Of a stretch of 64,000 nucleotides of DNA, positions 44,736 to 55,414 are shown piece by piece. Numbering within the stretch: position 1 is the first letter of the stretch; the number at the start of each line of letters is the position of its first letter. Location: positions 57,613,296-57,677,295 of the forward strand of contig NC_080164.1 in the NCBI RefSeq assembly GCF_950295315.1. The letters run 5' to 3'. The notes below the pieces were generated by a model. The model did no database searches. It was not told where the DNA came from and saw only the letters and a program-made list of their open reading frames with translations. A program made the translations under genes and the position numbers. Origin of the DNA: Erinaceus europaeus (Eukaryota > Chordata > Mammalia > Eulipotyphla > Erinaceidae).

Positions 44736-45300
44736 TTAATATGGTCAATTTGGTGCTTATAGTTAACAGAACTTAAGAGAATTCTAGAGTAACCAGCATA
44801 TTGAAAGGATTACCTTACAATGCTAAAATTCAAAACCTGTGGTCCATATGCATATTACTTTATTAAAAATGTTAAGTGACAGAGTGCCATTCAGGGAATC
44901 CTGGTGCTGTAATATGTGCAGCCTAGAAATTTCTCAGCTGTGAGCATGGACTGTAAGCTCTGACTGACAGGGATCTGGAAGTTATATAGGTTCCATTAAA
45001 ATATTAATATACATAGGCCCCAGTTGTGGCAAACTGTTAATTGTATTTATATATTTTTCCAAGGATGGGAGTCACTCTATCCCTAACCCAGATCTCTAGT
45101 TCCCTTCTGACACCATCCTTCTACATATATTTACACTCCACTTTCATGTTAGCTATTAAACTCAAGTGAAGATTACTAAAGTTCTGGACCTCTAGAAACA
45201 TACCTAAAATAAATATCCTAGGTTTTTTTTTTTCTTCCCTAGGGTCTCTGCTCTCATTGGCTCTAATTCTTCTCTTTGGTCCCTGATTATTAAAAAATTG
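44736..45300. other. Unassigned
   Basis: No recognisable element or gene. Confidence 0.4.
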
Positions 45301-45786
45301 TCCTGCTTTATATTTTACTGCCTTTCAGCTACCAAATTCTGGATGCTACTACGGTCCCATCCTGACCTCCCTGGGCAGATGATCTAGCCAGTGTGTCTCA
45401 GAATCTCACCTCTTTAGAGTTCTGCTACTAGGGAAATATAGAGTTGCCTTTGGGTATAGATCAACTGGCCAATGTTCATGCCTAGCAGAGAAGTAATTAA
45501 AGAATGCAGAACTCCTTCCTTCTGCAACCCCCTTTTCTCTCCAATTACTCCCCGAGGGAAAATTGTTAGGGGAAGATGACTAGAGGACCCTGAACCCCAG
45601 TTTCTCTGGGACCTGGAACTTTTGTGACCAGGAACCTTTCTTTGTTAATGCCCATCACTGAAAGAGAAGAGAATATGAACAACACCTGAGGATAACAGGC
45701 CCTGTTTCCTTTACCTGAGAGAAAATAAGAAGAAGGAAGCACATCTGGAAGTTAGAAGTGTAGGTGTGGCTTAGATAGTAGGTGAG
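45301..45786 (+). mobile_element. Repeat X, diverged copy
   Basis: 'ctaccaaattctggatgcta', 'ccctgggcagatgatct', 'gccaatgttcatgcctagca', 'ccttccttctgcaaccc' follow the order of the plus-strand repeat X at 23.5 kb. The 3' portion (45555-45780) differs from other copies but matches 6135-6300. Confidence 0.6.
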
Positions 45787-45955
45787 GGCTAGGGAGACAG
45801 CATAATGATTATGCAAATAACTCTCAGGGCTGAGGCTCTGAGGACCCAGTTTCTATCTCCAACAACATTTATCTCTCTCTACCTATTTATCTCTAGATAT
45901 CTTTCTCATTAAAATAAATAAAACAATAACAATAACAACAACAATAAAAAACCAG
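45787..45955 (+). mobile_element. SINE-C variant
   Basis: 'gggagacagcataatgatta' head, 'ctgaggctctgaggaccca', then a decayed 3' part and (AAC/AAT)n tail. Confidence 0.7.
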
Positions 45956-46318
45956 TGAGGGCAACATTAGAAAAATAAATAAATATAATAAAATTAAATT
46001 TTAAAAAAATCTTAAAAAAAATAAACCAATATTTTTTTTTTTATGAAAGGAAATGAAGGCAGGGCATTAGAAGTAAATAAAAATAGCCATTAGCTTCCAC
46101 ATGAGTATATCCATCTTTGTCTGAATGACTTGTTCTCTCTGATTTAAATGTAAAAATATCTGTAAAAAGAAATAGGAAGAAAAAAATTATGAGGAATATT
46201 TAGAGTAGAGGGAGGGGAATACCTTAACAATGGAATAAAAATTAATAATTTGAGTCTTAGTAATACAAAAAAAAAGTTTTGTGAGACATATATTTCATGG
46301 AACATTACTCAGAAATTT
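45956..46318. other. A-rich, unassigned
   Basis: Very A-rich sequence directly after the SINE tail. No gene. Confidence 0.4.
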
Positions 46319-46425
46319 TTTAAAAGGAAGTTTCATTAGTGGTGAAGAAGTGCTGTATATGTCTTTCTCCCTATCTCTGCCCTCTCTCTCAATTTCTCTC
46401 TGTCTTTATAAAATAAATTAAAATA
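46319..46425 (+). mobile_element. SINE-B, 5'-truncated
   Basis: Only the distal half is present: 'cattagtggtgaagaagtgc', pyrimidine-rich middle and 'tataaaataaatt' tail. Confidence 0.75.
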
Positions 46426-46784
46426 TATAATATGTATAGTAATTATTTGATTTCATTCTAATCATAAATGAAATAGAAAAGGATACTATTAGGGAGAAAC
46501 AAGTATAATGAATAAAAGAAGATACCAAGTTATCAAGATAATTAATATTTAATGAAATATTTTAAAACATCACAATTAATGCAAAAGAAGCATGACAAAT
46601 AAAACATTAACTTTTAAATGAAGGTTAGATATTTTTGTTGTGTGATTATGGATTATTGTGCAGTAGAAATGATAGTTTTCAATCAGCCTGAGGTTCTGGG
46701 ACTATTGTATCTGCTGGGTGGGATTATAGGAGTTGGCAATAAGGATGTAATAAAATGGATAAAATGAAGCTTTCAGTAACATTT

Positions 46785-46801
46785 TCAGAGACAGAGAGGT
46801 G

Positions 46802-46832
<31 letters not shown>

Positions 46833-46948
46833 AAAAGAGACCATAACACTAAAGCTGCTTTCAATGCAGTGGGGCCTGGGCTTACACTTTATCCTTGAAC
46901 ATGACATAGCAGTCACACTATACAAGTGAGCTATTTTTCTGGCCCAAA
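46785..46948 (-). mobile_element. Old tRNA-type SINE (SINE-E group) with (GA)n
   Basis: (GA)n at 46803-46829, 'gctgctttcaatgcagtggg', and a head 'gtgagctatttttctggccc'. Confidence 0.65.
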
Positions 46949-46965
46949 TTTTCAATATATTAATG

Positions 46966-47160
46966 CTTTTTTTTTTGATAGAGACAGAAATTGAGAGGGG
47001 AAAGAAAGATAGAGAGGGAGAGAGACAGAGAGAAACCTGCAGCTCTGCTTCTCCACTTGTAAAGCCTCCCCCCTGCAGGTGGGGACCAGGGACTTGAAGC
47101 TGTGTCCTTGTGCCCTAGTAATGTGAGTGCATAAGGAGGTGTGTCACTGCCCAACCCCTA
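46966..47160 (-). mobile_element. SINE-B, minus strand
   Basis: 'gatagagacagaaattgaga', 'cctcccccctgcaggtgggg', head ending 'ggaggtgtgtcactgcccaa'. Back to back with the previous SINE. Confidence 0.85.
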
Positions 47161-49569
47161 TCTTCATGCTTTCATGATTGTAGAATTTTCACTAGCTTTT
47201 TCTTTTTCCATTTGGTTCAAAATATGAGAGGATATTTTAGAGCACAAAGATTTTTCTTTTAATATTTATTTTAATTCTCATTGACTTAGTATAGCATTGG
47301 AAATGGATGTTTTCATAATTTTCTTTTAGAAAAAATACTATAAGGATAATAAAGACACTTAAGCTCACACAGTTAGTAGAACAGCAGTTTGAAACAAAGT
47401 CTTACTTCCAAGTCTACTCCCCTGATCCCTATGCTTTCATAGAAACCATAGCATTCAGCCAGAAAACTCAAGTATCTAGGTCACTTTGCTTTACGTGTTT
47501 CCAGATTGAAGCATTTTTTATAACTTATATACTATAAACAATTCCTTGTAAATCATGTCTCTGATAATTTTATAGTCATTTGCAAATTGCAATCTATTTC
47601 CCCATAGACTGATACATTCTGTAGCATGAATTTCTTTGTTGCTTTAGATATATCAAGAAAAGAAACCATTGTGCTGCCCAAAGGTGTATCACATTCATTT
47701 GTGGCAACCCAGAAGAGAAAATATGTGTGTCTCTGCAAATATGAGTACCTTATAGTGTGCTGATAATTCTATTAAATCCACACATTAGCATGTATAGTCT
47801 CAAAAAGGAAGTTCATTTTTAGGTGGAAGCACTCCATGGCCTGTAAATAATTCTTGATCTTCTTCTAAGCATCAATTAGTTTGTTTTCTAACTATCTGAA
47901 TCATCTCAAATTATTTTAGCATGACTTTATCAATTTTCAATATACTTATTTCCTTAGGTTCAAAGCATGTTTTTCCCTGATTAACATATAGCATAAATAA
48001 AACTGTAAAACATAGCAAAGACAAATCATTTCTATTCTCATCATGGAATTTTACTTAAATGAAAAAACAAATAAACAAACTATTGTTACAGGACAATGCT
48101 ATTCTGAAGTTTGTGTGAGAATAGTATGTGTGAGAATTTCCTAATGCAAAACCTGTTAAAGTGCTGAACCCAGAAGAATTTGGCATAAATGAGACATAGA
48201 ATTAGCTGACATGAGATATTGTGTTTATTCCATTGTTGGAGAGGACTAAACTGGGCAGCTATTGTCACAGGTGAAAAGTGTTTTCAAAAGTCTGCTCTGG
48301 TGCTTGTTAGATAAGGGGCTGCCTTACTCTGAATAACCTGAACAAGATTTATACACTTCACTGAAATGGACTTGTGTTTACAGTTTGTCCTTGCACACCA
48401 GGATTAACAGAGCAAGGGCAGTGTGAGCGGCATCTAGAAAGGAAACCTCAGACAACCTTTAGAAAAGTGCTAGGAGGTTGTTTAGAAGAAAAACAGGTTT
48501 TCTGAATCTAGTCTTTAACTTATAGTAGGTAGCACGCTCTTTTCTGCACCAAGAATAGATTCTCAGTTGCTGTTATGACCTGAGTTGGGAGGTGCTTTTT
48601 TTTTTTTCTGCTAGTGGAAACTTTCTAACTAAAAATACTTAAATATTTTACATGAGCCAAAGTTCTGCTGTCATCCTCTCTATGAAGAGTGAGATACTTT
48701 GAAAAAAAAATCATAGAATACAATGAAAGTCCTTGGTGTGGAGTTTTTTTAAAATACACCAATGTGCTACAATCACAAAATATTCTTTATGGAAAGTTAG
48801 GATTCATAACTCCTCAGTGTATATTTTTACTGCACAGGGATCCTCTCCTGCATACTTTCACTCAGGGACTATTCAGCTCATGCCTGTGCTCCTAGGGTCT
48901 GAGCCATTTTCAAGTCCCTTTATGATCTATGCAGAAATTATCTCTACTTCCAAACCATCAAATGTAGTGTGTGGGTGCAATGGCTGCCTTCCAGTGAATT
49001 GAAAAGCTCTCATGACTTGGCATACAGTCTTTCCCTGGGCCCTTCAGTAATGGCATTTCACTTAATACAATATGCCCCTAACTGAGTTTTAGTGATTTCA
49101 AATGAATTTAGTCTCCTTATCAATATCCTCTATTTGGTGGTATGCTTGCTCTTCAGTGTGCTGTGCCAATAAATCCAGCACAAGTGCTGCCTCTTTCCCT
49201 CTCAATTGTCTGGCCTCTCTCCTATGAAAGCAAACACCAGGCAGTGAAAAAGAGGCTCTCAAAGAACTTGTTTGTATCATAAATGTAAATATCAATAAAC
49301 TCAGAAGGTTGACAAGGGCATGCTCTCAATAGATTTGGCCATGTTCTTGGCTGCTTTACAAGAGAAATGCTGGAATACTAGGAAGCCCGAATAGCTTGCT
49401 AGTGGGCCTAAAAAGACATGTCCAAATTTAAATACTGAAAAAAAATAGTCTGATCAGAAACCTAATTCATCAGTTCCCACCAGAATGTTAGTATAATTCA
49501 AAGAAAGACAAAAGGAACATCATGTCAGGTTATCTGTATTTTATCCATGATCTAGGTAGAATTAGGATT
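47161..49569. other. Unassigned, no gene supported
   Basis: AT-rich, apparently single-copy. A minus-strand segment (about 49125-49240) has an open frame preceded by a 'tttgctttcatag' splice-acceptor-like string. The peptide matches nothing that I recognise, so it is not called as an exon. Confidence 0.45.
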
Positions 49570-49873
49570 TCTTTTTTATTTTATTTTATTTTTTTTAATT
49601 TATTTCTCTTCTGTTGCCCTTGTTTTTTATTATTGTTGTAGTTATTGTTGTTATTGATGTCGTCGTGGTTGTTAGATAGGACAGAGAGAAATGGAGAGAG
49701 GAAGGGAAGACAGAGAGGGGAAGAGAAAGATAGACACCTGCAGACCTGCTTCACCACTTGTGAAGTGAATCCCCTGCAGGTGGGGAGCTCGGGACTCGAA
49801 CTGGGATCCTTATGCTGGTCCTTGCTCTTCTCGTCAAGTGCACTTAACCCACTGCGCTACCACTCGACTCCCA
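49570..49873 (-). mobile_element. SINE-A
   Basis: Full-length minus-strand copy: T-rich tail, (TTG)n linker, 'agaaatggagagaggaaggg', 'cacctgcagacctgcttcac', B-box region 'gggactcgaactgggatc', head 'cacttaacccactgcgctac'. Confidence 0.92.
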
Positions 49874-49939
49874 GCATCGGCATTTCTATCTAGTCTGTCT
49901 TAGTATTTGAAAAAAAGAAAAGGAGTTTTAGTATTATTG

Positions 49940-50100
49940 TGAAGAGACTGAAAACTAGAGAGAGAAAAGGAGAAAGACAGAAATTTGTAGCACTACTCAA
50001 CTATTTTAGAAGCTTCTTCCCCAAAGGTGAATACCAGGGACTTGAACCCGAGTTCTTTCACACAATGACTTGCACACTTTACAAGTTGAGCCACCATTTT
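49940..50100 (-). mobile_element. Old tRNA-type SINE
   Basis: Purine-rich middle, 'gcttcttccccaaaggtgaa', 'gggacttgaacccgagttct' and a decayed head 'acaagttgagccaccat'. Confidence 0.65.
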
Positions 50101-50109
50101 TTTTTACAT

Positions 50110-50640
50110 ATTTTGAGACAATTTTGGACTTAGAGGCAGTGGTAAGAAATATATAAAATAAATGAACTATTCTATTTTCCCCAATATTTATGTCTTACAG
50201 AATCATAGTACAATAAGTTAGCTAGGACATGAATACTGATACAATTGCTCCCATCAACACATGGATCACTGATACTGACCTTTAACAGTCATATACTTTC
50301 CTTTCTCATCCTTCCTTAATTCTTGGAAATCACATGTCCTTGTATACTTCTGGTACTGTCATTTCAAGAATATGAGATACATGGAATCAGGAATTAAGTT
50401 TTTTCATTCAGCATAATTATCCAGAGTTACTGTAGGTATGTCTAAATATTTTTTTCCATTTTATTACTGACTAGTACTCCATGGCAGGGATATACCACAG
50501 GTGTATTAGCTGCTCACTTAACAATGAACACTGATGTTGTGTCCAGTTCATAGTACTAAACATAATGCTTCTGTATACATTTCAGTAGAGTTCTTCATGT
50601 GCAAAAATATGTTTTTATTTTTTAGAAAGGAGCTTAAAAA
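50110..50640 (-). mobile_element. Ancient L1 3' region
   Basis: Minus-strand similarity to old L1 3' sequence: 'catggaatcaggaattaag', 'ttccattttattactgacta', 'gtactccatggcaggg'. Highly diverged. Confidence 0.55.
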
Positions 50641-50673
50641 TAGAATATTTATCTACCCATCCAATATAACTAA

Positions 50674-50809
50674 GGGGGCGGGAATGGATAGCATAATGGT
50701 TATGTTAAGAGTCTCTCATGCCTGAGGCTCCAAAGTCCGAGGTTCTATCCCTTGTACCACTATAAACCAGAACTGAGCAGTGCTCTGGTTAAAAAAAAAA
50801 AAAGAAAGA
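50674..50809 (+). mobile_element. SINE-C, full copy
   Basis: 'gggaatggatagcataatgg', 'tctcatgcctgaggctccaa', 'aaccagaactgagcagtgct', poly(A). Confidence 0.95.
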
Positions 50810-51017
50810 TTAAAAAATAAACCAATTAACTAACCAATATTAGTAAGGGCATTTGAACAATATGCCGGTTCATTGCTGTTGAAAAAAGCATCAGCCACTA
50901 GATTTAAATTCTGATGTAGAAGCTTTTGTTTCCCCCTTCCTGCCCTCCTTCCTCAATCTTTTGCTTTGGTGCAATATACCAAACTCCAGTCCTAGTTTTA
51001 CTTTGTATTTCCCATTT

Positions 51018-51302
51018 CTTTTTTTTTAATATTTATTTTATTTATTCCCTTTGTTGCCCTTGTAGTTTTATTATTGTAGTTATTATTATTGTTGTCATTG
51101 TTGGATAGGACAGAGAGAAATGGAGAGAGGAGGGGAAGACAGAGAGGAGGAGAGAAAGATAGACACCTGCAGACCTCCTTCACCGCCTGTGAAGCGACTC
51201 CCCTGCAGGTGGGGAGCCGGGGCTCAAACCGGATCCTTATGCCAGTCCTTGTGCTTTGTGCCACCTGCGCTTAACCTGCTGTGCTACAGCCCGACTCCCT
51301 CT
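51018..51302 (-). mobile_element. SINE-A, well preserved
   Basis: Full length, minus strand: linker 'ttgtagttttattattgtag', 'gagaggaggggaagacagag', 'aagcgactcccctgcaggtg', head 'gcgcttaacctgctgtgcta'. Confidence 0.95.
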
Positions 51303-51790
51303 TCTATTTTTTCTTAAGTCCTAGGTATAAATAAAATAGTTTATTGAGAACTTCATGTTCATGACCTGTAGTATAGTTGGAGAGATATGGAAATGATTTC
51401 TCTCCCTCCCAACTAAGTCCTTTTCCACCATCATGAACCAAGATCACAAAGTACCCCCAGTCCTCTTCCTTGTCTTTGTTCCCCAGTGTTCTTTGCTTTG
51501 GTGCAATACACTACATATAGCACAAGCTTCACTTCGTGTTTTCCCTTTCTGTCTTTGTTCTTTATAATCCGTCTATTGGTGATATCATTTTGTATTTGTC
51601 CTTCTTTTTTTTAGATGATTTCCCTTAACATAATTCCTTTTTCTTCCATCCAAGATTAGGTGACAGAGATCATGTCGACATTTTTAACAGCTGAGTGATA
51701 TTCCATTATGTGTATATACACAACTTTCTTAGTCACTCACACACTGTTGCTAGGCATCTGGGTTGCTTTTAAGTTGAACATATAAGTCTA

Positions 51791-52084
51791 GGGAGTCAGG
51801 CAGTAGTGCAGTGGGTTAAGTGCACATGGCACAAAGCACCAGAACCAGCATAAAGATCCTGGTTCAAGCCCCTGCCTCCCCACCAGAAGAGGAGTTGCTT
51901 CACAAGCGGTGAAGCAGGTCTGCAGGTGTCTTATCTTTCTCTCCCCCTCTCTGTCTTTCCCTCCTCTCTTCATTTCTCTCTGTCCTATCCAACAAGGACG
52001 ACATCAAGAACAACAACAATAATAACTACAACAATAAAACAACAAGGGCAACAAAAAGGGAATAAATAAATATTTTTTTAAAAG
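51791..52084 (+). mobile_element. SINE-A nested in L1, plus strand
   Basis: Head 'ggcagtagtgcagtgggtta', 'ggttcaagcccctgcctccc', body, (AAC)n linker and 'gggaataaataaat' tail. Flanked by AAGTCTA at 51784-51790 and 52085-52091. Confidence 0.95.
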
Positions 52085-52269
52085 AAGTCTACAGACATCT
52101 TTGTAGAGCCATATTTGCTTTCTTTAGATATATGCCCTGGAGAGGAATTGCCAGGTCACAGGATAGGTCTATTTCTAGAGTTCTGAGAGGTTTCAAGATC
52201 TTGGCAACCACCTTCTATCTTATAGTAATTTAATTTTGGCTACTCAGTTTCACTGCTGTAAGCCAAAAT

Positions 52270-52432
52270 TTTCAGATAAAGAATAAAAGAGACAGATAGA
52301 GAGGTAAAGATACCACAACAAGCTTCCCCCAGTGAGTTGAGTTGGACACTGTGCTCGAACATGAATCTATGTGCATGATACAGCAGGTGCAATATCCAGG
52401 TGGGCTCTCTTGCTTGTCTGGCAGCTAATAAA
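52270..52432 (-). mobile_element. Old tRNA-type SINE (SINE-E group)
   Basis: 'agagacagatagagaggtaa', 'acaagcttcccccagtgagt', head 'caggtgggctctcttgcttg'. Confidence 0.65.
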
Positions 52433-52749
52433 TACCTTTTGTGTTATGCTTGATGTCTTCACTGTCCTATTTGTTTTTATCTATGAAGTTTTTGTTTTGG
52501 GGATACTATGAGTGTATATATAAGATTCTATACTTAACCTGTTGTAAATTGAAAGCAAGTGTACTTGAAACTCATGTATTTTATGATAGTGAGAGGAAGA
52601 CAACCGCACTATACTCTAGCATATATGTGGTACCAGGTTCTCACATGTACAAGTCCTAGCTGCTATCTTGGGCTCATTGTAAGTCCTTAAACTCGTTCAG
52701 AAAATTTAAAAGGGAACATATATAAACACATCTTATATATCCAATTATA

Positions 52750-53265
52750 TCCTGTCAGAGATATATTTAGAAAGTCCATACCAAAAGCAAAGGAAATAAA
52801 AGCAAAAAATAGACAATTGGGATTACATAAAATAAAATATTTCTACACAGCAAAATAAGTTATCAACAAAACAAAAGAACATTCAACCAAATGTGATAAA
52901 ATACTCATGCAACATACAGTTGACAAAAGGCTAATGTCTCAGATTTATAAAGAATTCACAGAATTCAACACCAAAAAGAAACGCTCTGTCAAAATATGTG
53001 TAAGGGCACTGGACAGATACTTCACAAAAGATGTACAGATGGTCAATAGGAACATGAAAAATGCTCTTTGTTACTTATCAGGAAATTGCAGGTCCAGATA
53101 ATATAGATGCTTAATACCTCATGCCTGTGAAACTATGCTACATCACAAAGGTCAGAGATCACAAATGTTGGCAGAGTATGGAGAGTAAAAGAACCCTTAT
53201 CTACTCTTGATGGGAATGTAAGCTTGTTCAACTTCTATGGAAAACAGTATAGATATTTCTCAAAA
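52750..53265 (+). mobile_element. L1 ORF2 C-terminal fragment
   Basis: Plus-strand ORF2 remnant: 'atagacaattgggattacat', 'gctaatgtctcagatttata', 'gatgggaatgtaagcttgtt', ending in an A-run. Stops throughout. Confidence 0.85.
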
Positions 53266-53453
53266 AAAAAAAAAAAGACTTCTGTTGTGAGTGGCACATA
53301 TATAGGGCAGCTCTTATCTCTGTGTGTGGAACTGACATCAGGAGATTTTGGAAGCATAAGTTTTTGTAGTACTCAGGGAGCTAATCATTATTGGTAATGT
53401 ATCTGACAAATTATCCAGAAATTCTACCCTAATGGTAAAAGTATACAATGTCA

Positions 53454-53520
<67 letters not shown>

Positions 53521-53584
53521 AACTAAAATCTTCAAAAAGATCTTAACATGAGTTAACAATACCTTAAATGGCTCATATATTATG
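53266..53584. other. Unassigned, with a (CA)n(GA)n microsatellite
   Basis: Contains (CA)22 at 53455-53498 followed by (GA)12 to 53521; no gene. Confidence 0.6.
53455..53521. repeat. (CA)n(GA)n compound microsatellite
   Basis: Pure CA dinucleotides, then pure GA dinucleotides, without interruption. Confidence 0.97.
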
Positions 53585-53851
53585 ACCAAATAGGATATTC
53601 CAGAGATGCATGAATAGTCAAATATATACAGAGATTAATGTAATACACCAACCATAACAGCAAAAGGAAAGATAAAAATCATATCATATGATACCTGTAT
53701 GGAAAGCATTTAACAAGATTCAGCATCTATGTAGGATAAAAAATAATAAAATGGAAAATAAAGCAATATATTTAAATTCAAGAAAAGGTCATGTAGCAAA
53801 AATACAGTGAATATAATGTTCAATGGTGTGGTGAAAGCTTTTCTGTAAGAT

Positions 53852-53864
53852 AAGGTATAAGACA
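53852..53864. repeat. 13-bp target duplication of the Vingi derivative, left copy
   Basis: AAGGTATAAGACA here and at 54058-54070, identical. Confidence 0.95.
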
Positions 53865-53933
53865 GGATGCATTGGATCGACCTTCTCATGGTGCATCCTG
53901 TGAGTACCCATTCATTGGGGAAACTGACGATCC
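53865..53933 (+). ncRNA. Candidate HDV-like ribozyme in the Vingi derivative
   Basis: Same fold as at 34940. P1 53865-53870 with 53893-53898; P2 53874-53879 GGATCG with 53928-53933 CGATCC, here fully Watson-Crick; P3 53880-53882 with 53890-53892; L3 TTCTCAT; P4 CCCA/TGGG; J4/2 with C53924-T-G-A. Differences from the other copy lie in L3 (three), in the base after P1 (one) and in P2 (a G-U to G-C change that keeps pairing). Confidence 0.6.
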
Positions 53934-53954
53934 TTCCTAGCCAACTGAATCCAC

Positions 53955-54050
53955 ATGGATCCCAGTCACTTTCAAAGCCAGCAACAAGCAGCTCCTGACA
54001 GCTTTCAACCTGATGCTGTTGACTGGTTATGGAAGAAGGGCAAACGCTAG
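53955..54050 (+). CDS. In-frame micro-ORF of the Vingi derivative (31 codons), possibly non-functional
   Basis: The parental ATG is retained. The deletion joins its first 18 codons to the last 13 codons of the parental ORF in the correct frame, ending at the parental TAG. The product would have none of the endonuclease, RT or CCHC motifs; it would be a short Gln-rich N-terminus linked to a basic K-K-G-K-R C-terminus. One deletion in three keeps frame by chance, so conservation of a peptide is not implied. Confidence 0.3.
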   Translation: MDPSHFQSQQQAAPDSFQPDAVDWLWKKGKR

Positions 54051-54057
54051 AAGAAGA

Positions 54058-54070
54058 AAGGTATAAGACA
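54058..54070. repeat. 13-bp target duplication of the Vingi derivative, right copy
   Basis: Identical to 53852-53864. It directly follows the (GAA)n end of the element, with no poly(A). Confidence 0.95.
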
Positions 54071-54185
54071 AGGATGGCTATGTGGAATATACAGAATAGA
54101 AACACACGAACTTGCAAAAGAAAAATAGCCAAGTTTCAAACTGTCTCTAAAGTTTTGTGAGAACTATACTGATTCTCTCTATGTC

Positions 54186-54218
54186 TATCTCTCACTCTTT
54201 CTCTCTCTCTGTAGTGTG

Positions 54219-54292
<74 letters not shown>

Positions 54293-54298
54293 TGTGTA
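54186..54298. repeat. (TC)n(TG)n compound microsatellite
   Basis: CT-rich run, a short GTAG break, then about 40 TG units with one TTTG and one TATG interruption. It opens artefactual Val/Cys reading frames. Confidence 0.97.
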
Positions 54299-54409
54299 GG
54301 GAGTGTGGAAAAACAGAAATTTGGTGTTAGGTCTGGTTTGAGATTATACCCACATCATTTTACAACCTTGAAAACCACTAATCATCACTGTTTTTTAAAG
54401 ACAATGATA

Positions 54410-54661
54410 GAGGCCAGACAGTGGTATGCTCAGTTGAGCACAGATGTTAGCATGAACCAAAATACTAATCAAGCCCGTGTCCCCACCTACAGGTGAGAAG
54501 CTTCTCCAGTGGAGATGGCGCCCTTTTACTCTCTGTCTCTATCTCATCCTCCTCTTCCAGTTTCTCTCTGTTCTATCAAATAAAAATAAAGGAGGGGGAG
54601 ACCAGGTAAAGTAGTGAATTTTTCATGCAGGCAGGAGCCCCAGTGATAACACTGGTGGCAA
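54410..54661 (+). mobile_element. SINE-B, long form with 3' extension
   Basis: 'ggccagacagtggtatgctc' head, 'cagtggagatggcgccc' body, 'atcaaataaaaataaagg', then the extra module ending 'gccccagtgataacactggt'. Confidence 0.75.
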
Positions 54662-55000
54662 TTAAAAACATAAAAAGCAAGAATGAATACCACAATTATT
54701 TGACATTGTAGTGGAAGCCTCATCCAGAGCAATCAGGTAGGAAAAGAAATGCAAATAGGAATAGGAGAAGTCCAATTATCATTATTTTTAACTGACATGA
54801 TAATACTCATAGAAAACACTAAAGACCCATAAAAGACTATTAGAAATAATAAATAAATGAACTAAAGTGGTAAGCTAAAATAAATATATAAAAATTTATT
54901 GCTTTATATACACATATAACTGGAAGAGAAAGAAATAGAGGAAATAGCCCTATTTACAATGGCAAGAAAAATAAATATTTTCCAATTAATTTATAAGGCT

Positions 55001-55414
55001 AGAATTACTGTTATATTATATTTATGTCTGACATTAGATTTAAGAAAACATCAAACCAATATATTCCATGAATTTATACAAAATCATAATGAAATTATCA
55101 AATTAAATGAAGTTTAATTAACATATGACCTAAGAGCTTGAGGTTGAATTATAATCTAAATATAAAACTATAATTTTATACTTAAAAAATTAAGTAAAAA
55201 ATCATCTGAATAAAAATGGAAAGAGCATTTCACATAACACATATTCATCATAAATAATTATAAAACTATATAAGGGACTTCCTTATCCTGTTTATTACTT
55301 TTAAAATTTGGTATCATAGTTAATAGGGAAACATTGAAACTTTCATGCTAGGATTGAGAGCAAGAATGTCTATTTTTAAAACTAATTTTGATTTTGAATA
55401 ATATTTAAATAATT
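55001..55414. other. Unassigned AT-rich
   Basis: Possibly decayed L1; no confident assignment. Confidence 0.35.

Larger units (their letters stand above)
50920..52250 (-). mobile_element. L1 3' sequence (two adjoining pieces) with two nested SINE-A
   Basis: 50920-51017 and 51340-52250 both contain the 'ctttgctttggtgcaatac' 3'UTR landmark, so two L1 3' ends lie side by side on the minus strand. The second continues into the ORF2 tail and is split by a SINE-A at 51791. Confidence 0.7.
53865..54057 (+). mobile_element. Non-autonomous Vingi deletion derivative (193 bp)
   Basis: 53865-54008 aligns without gaps to the first 144 bp of the 34.9-kb Vingi copy (5 differences); 54009-54057 aligns without gaps to its last 49 bp (4 differences). 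The missing 2,885 bp corresponds to 35084-37968. TCAA occurs at both parental breakpoints, so the deletion arose at 4-bp microhomology. A perfect 13-bp target duplication shows that this short form itself transposed by target-primed reverse transcription, presumably using Vingi protein in trans. Internally deleted Vingi families have been reported in the European hedgehog. Confidence 0.93.
53585..55000 (+). mobile_element. L1 ORF2 fragment (RT region), host of a deleted Vingi and a SINE-B
   Basis: 53585-53864 and 54058-54080 are continuous ORF2 RT-region sequence once the Vingi derivative is removed. Related ORF2 sequence resumes at 54665-55000 after a (TG)n tract and a SINE-B; the part from 54080 to 54400 is not clearly L1. 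Confidence 0.65.

Noticed and set aside
49098..49295. Minus-strand frame with a splice-acceptor-like 'tttgctttcatag' and a charged peptide
   Set aside because: No recognisable family, no matching donor or neighbouring exon; too weak to call an exon without transcript evidence.
53338..53589. 83-codon minus-strand frame with Leu-Ser and Cys-Val repeats
   Set aside because: Translation of (CA)n(GA)n.
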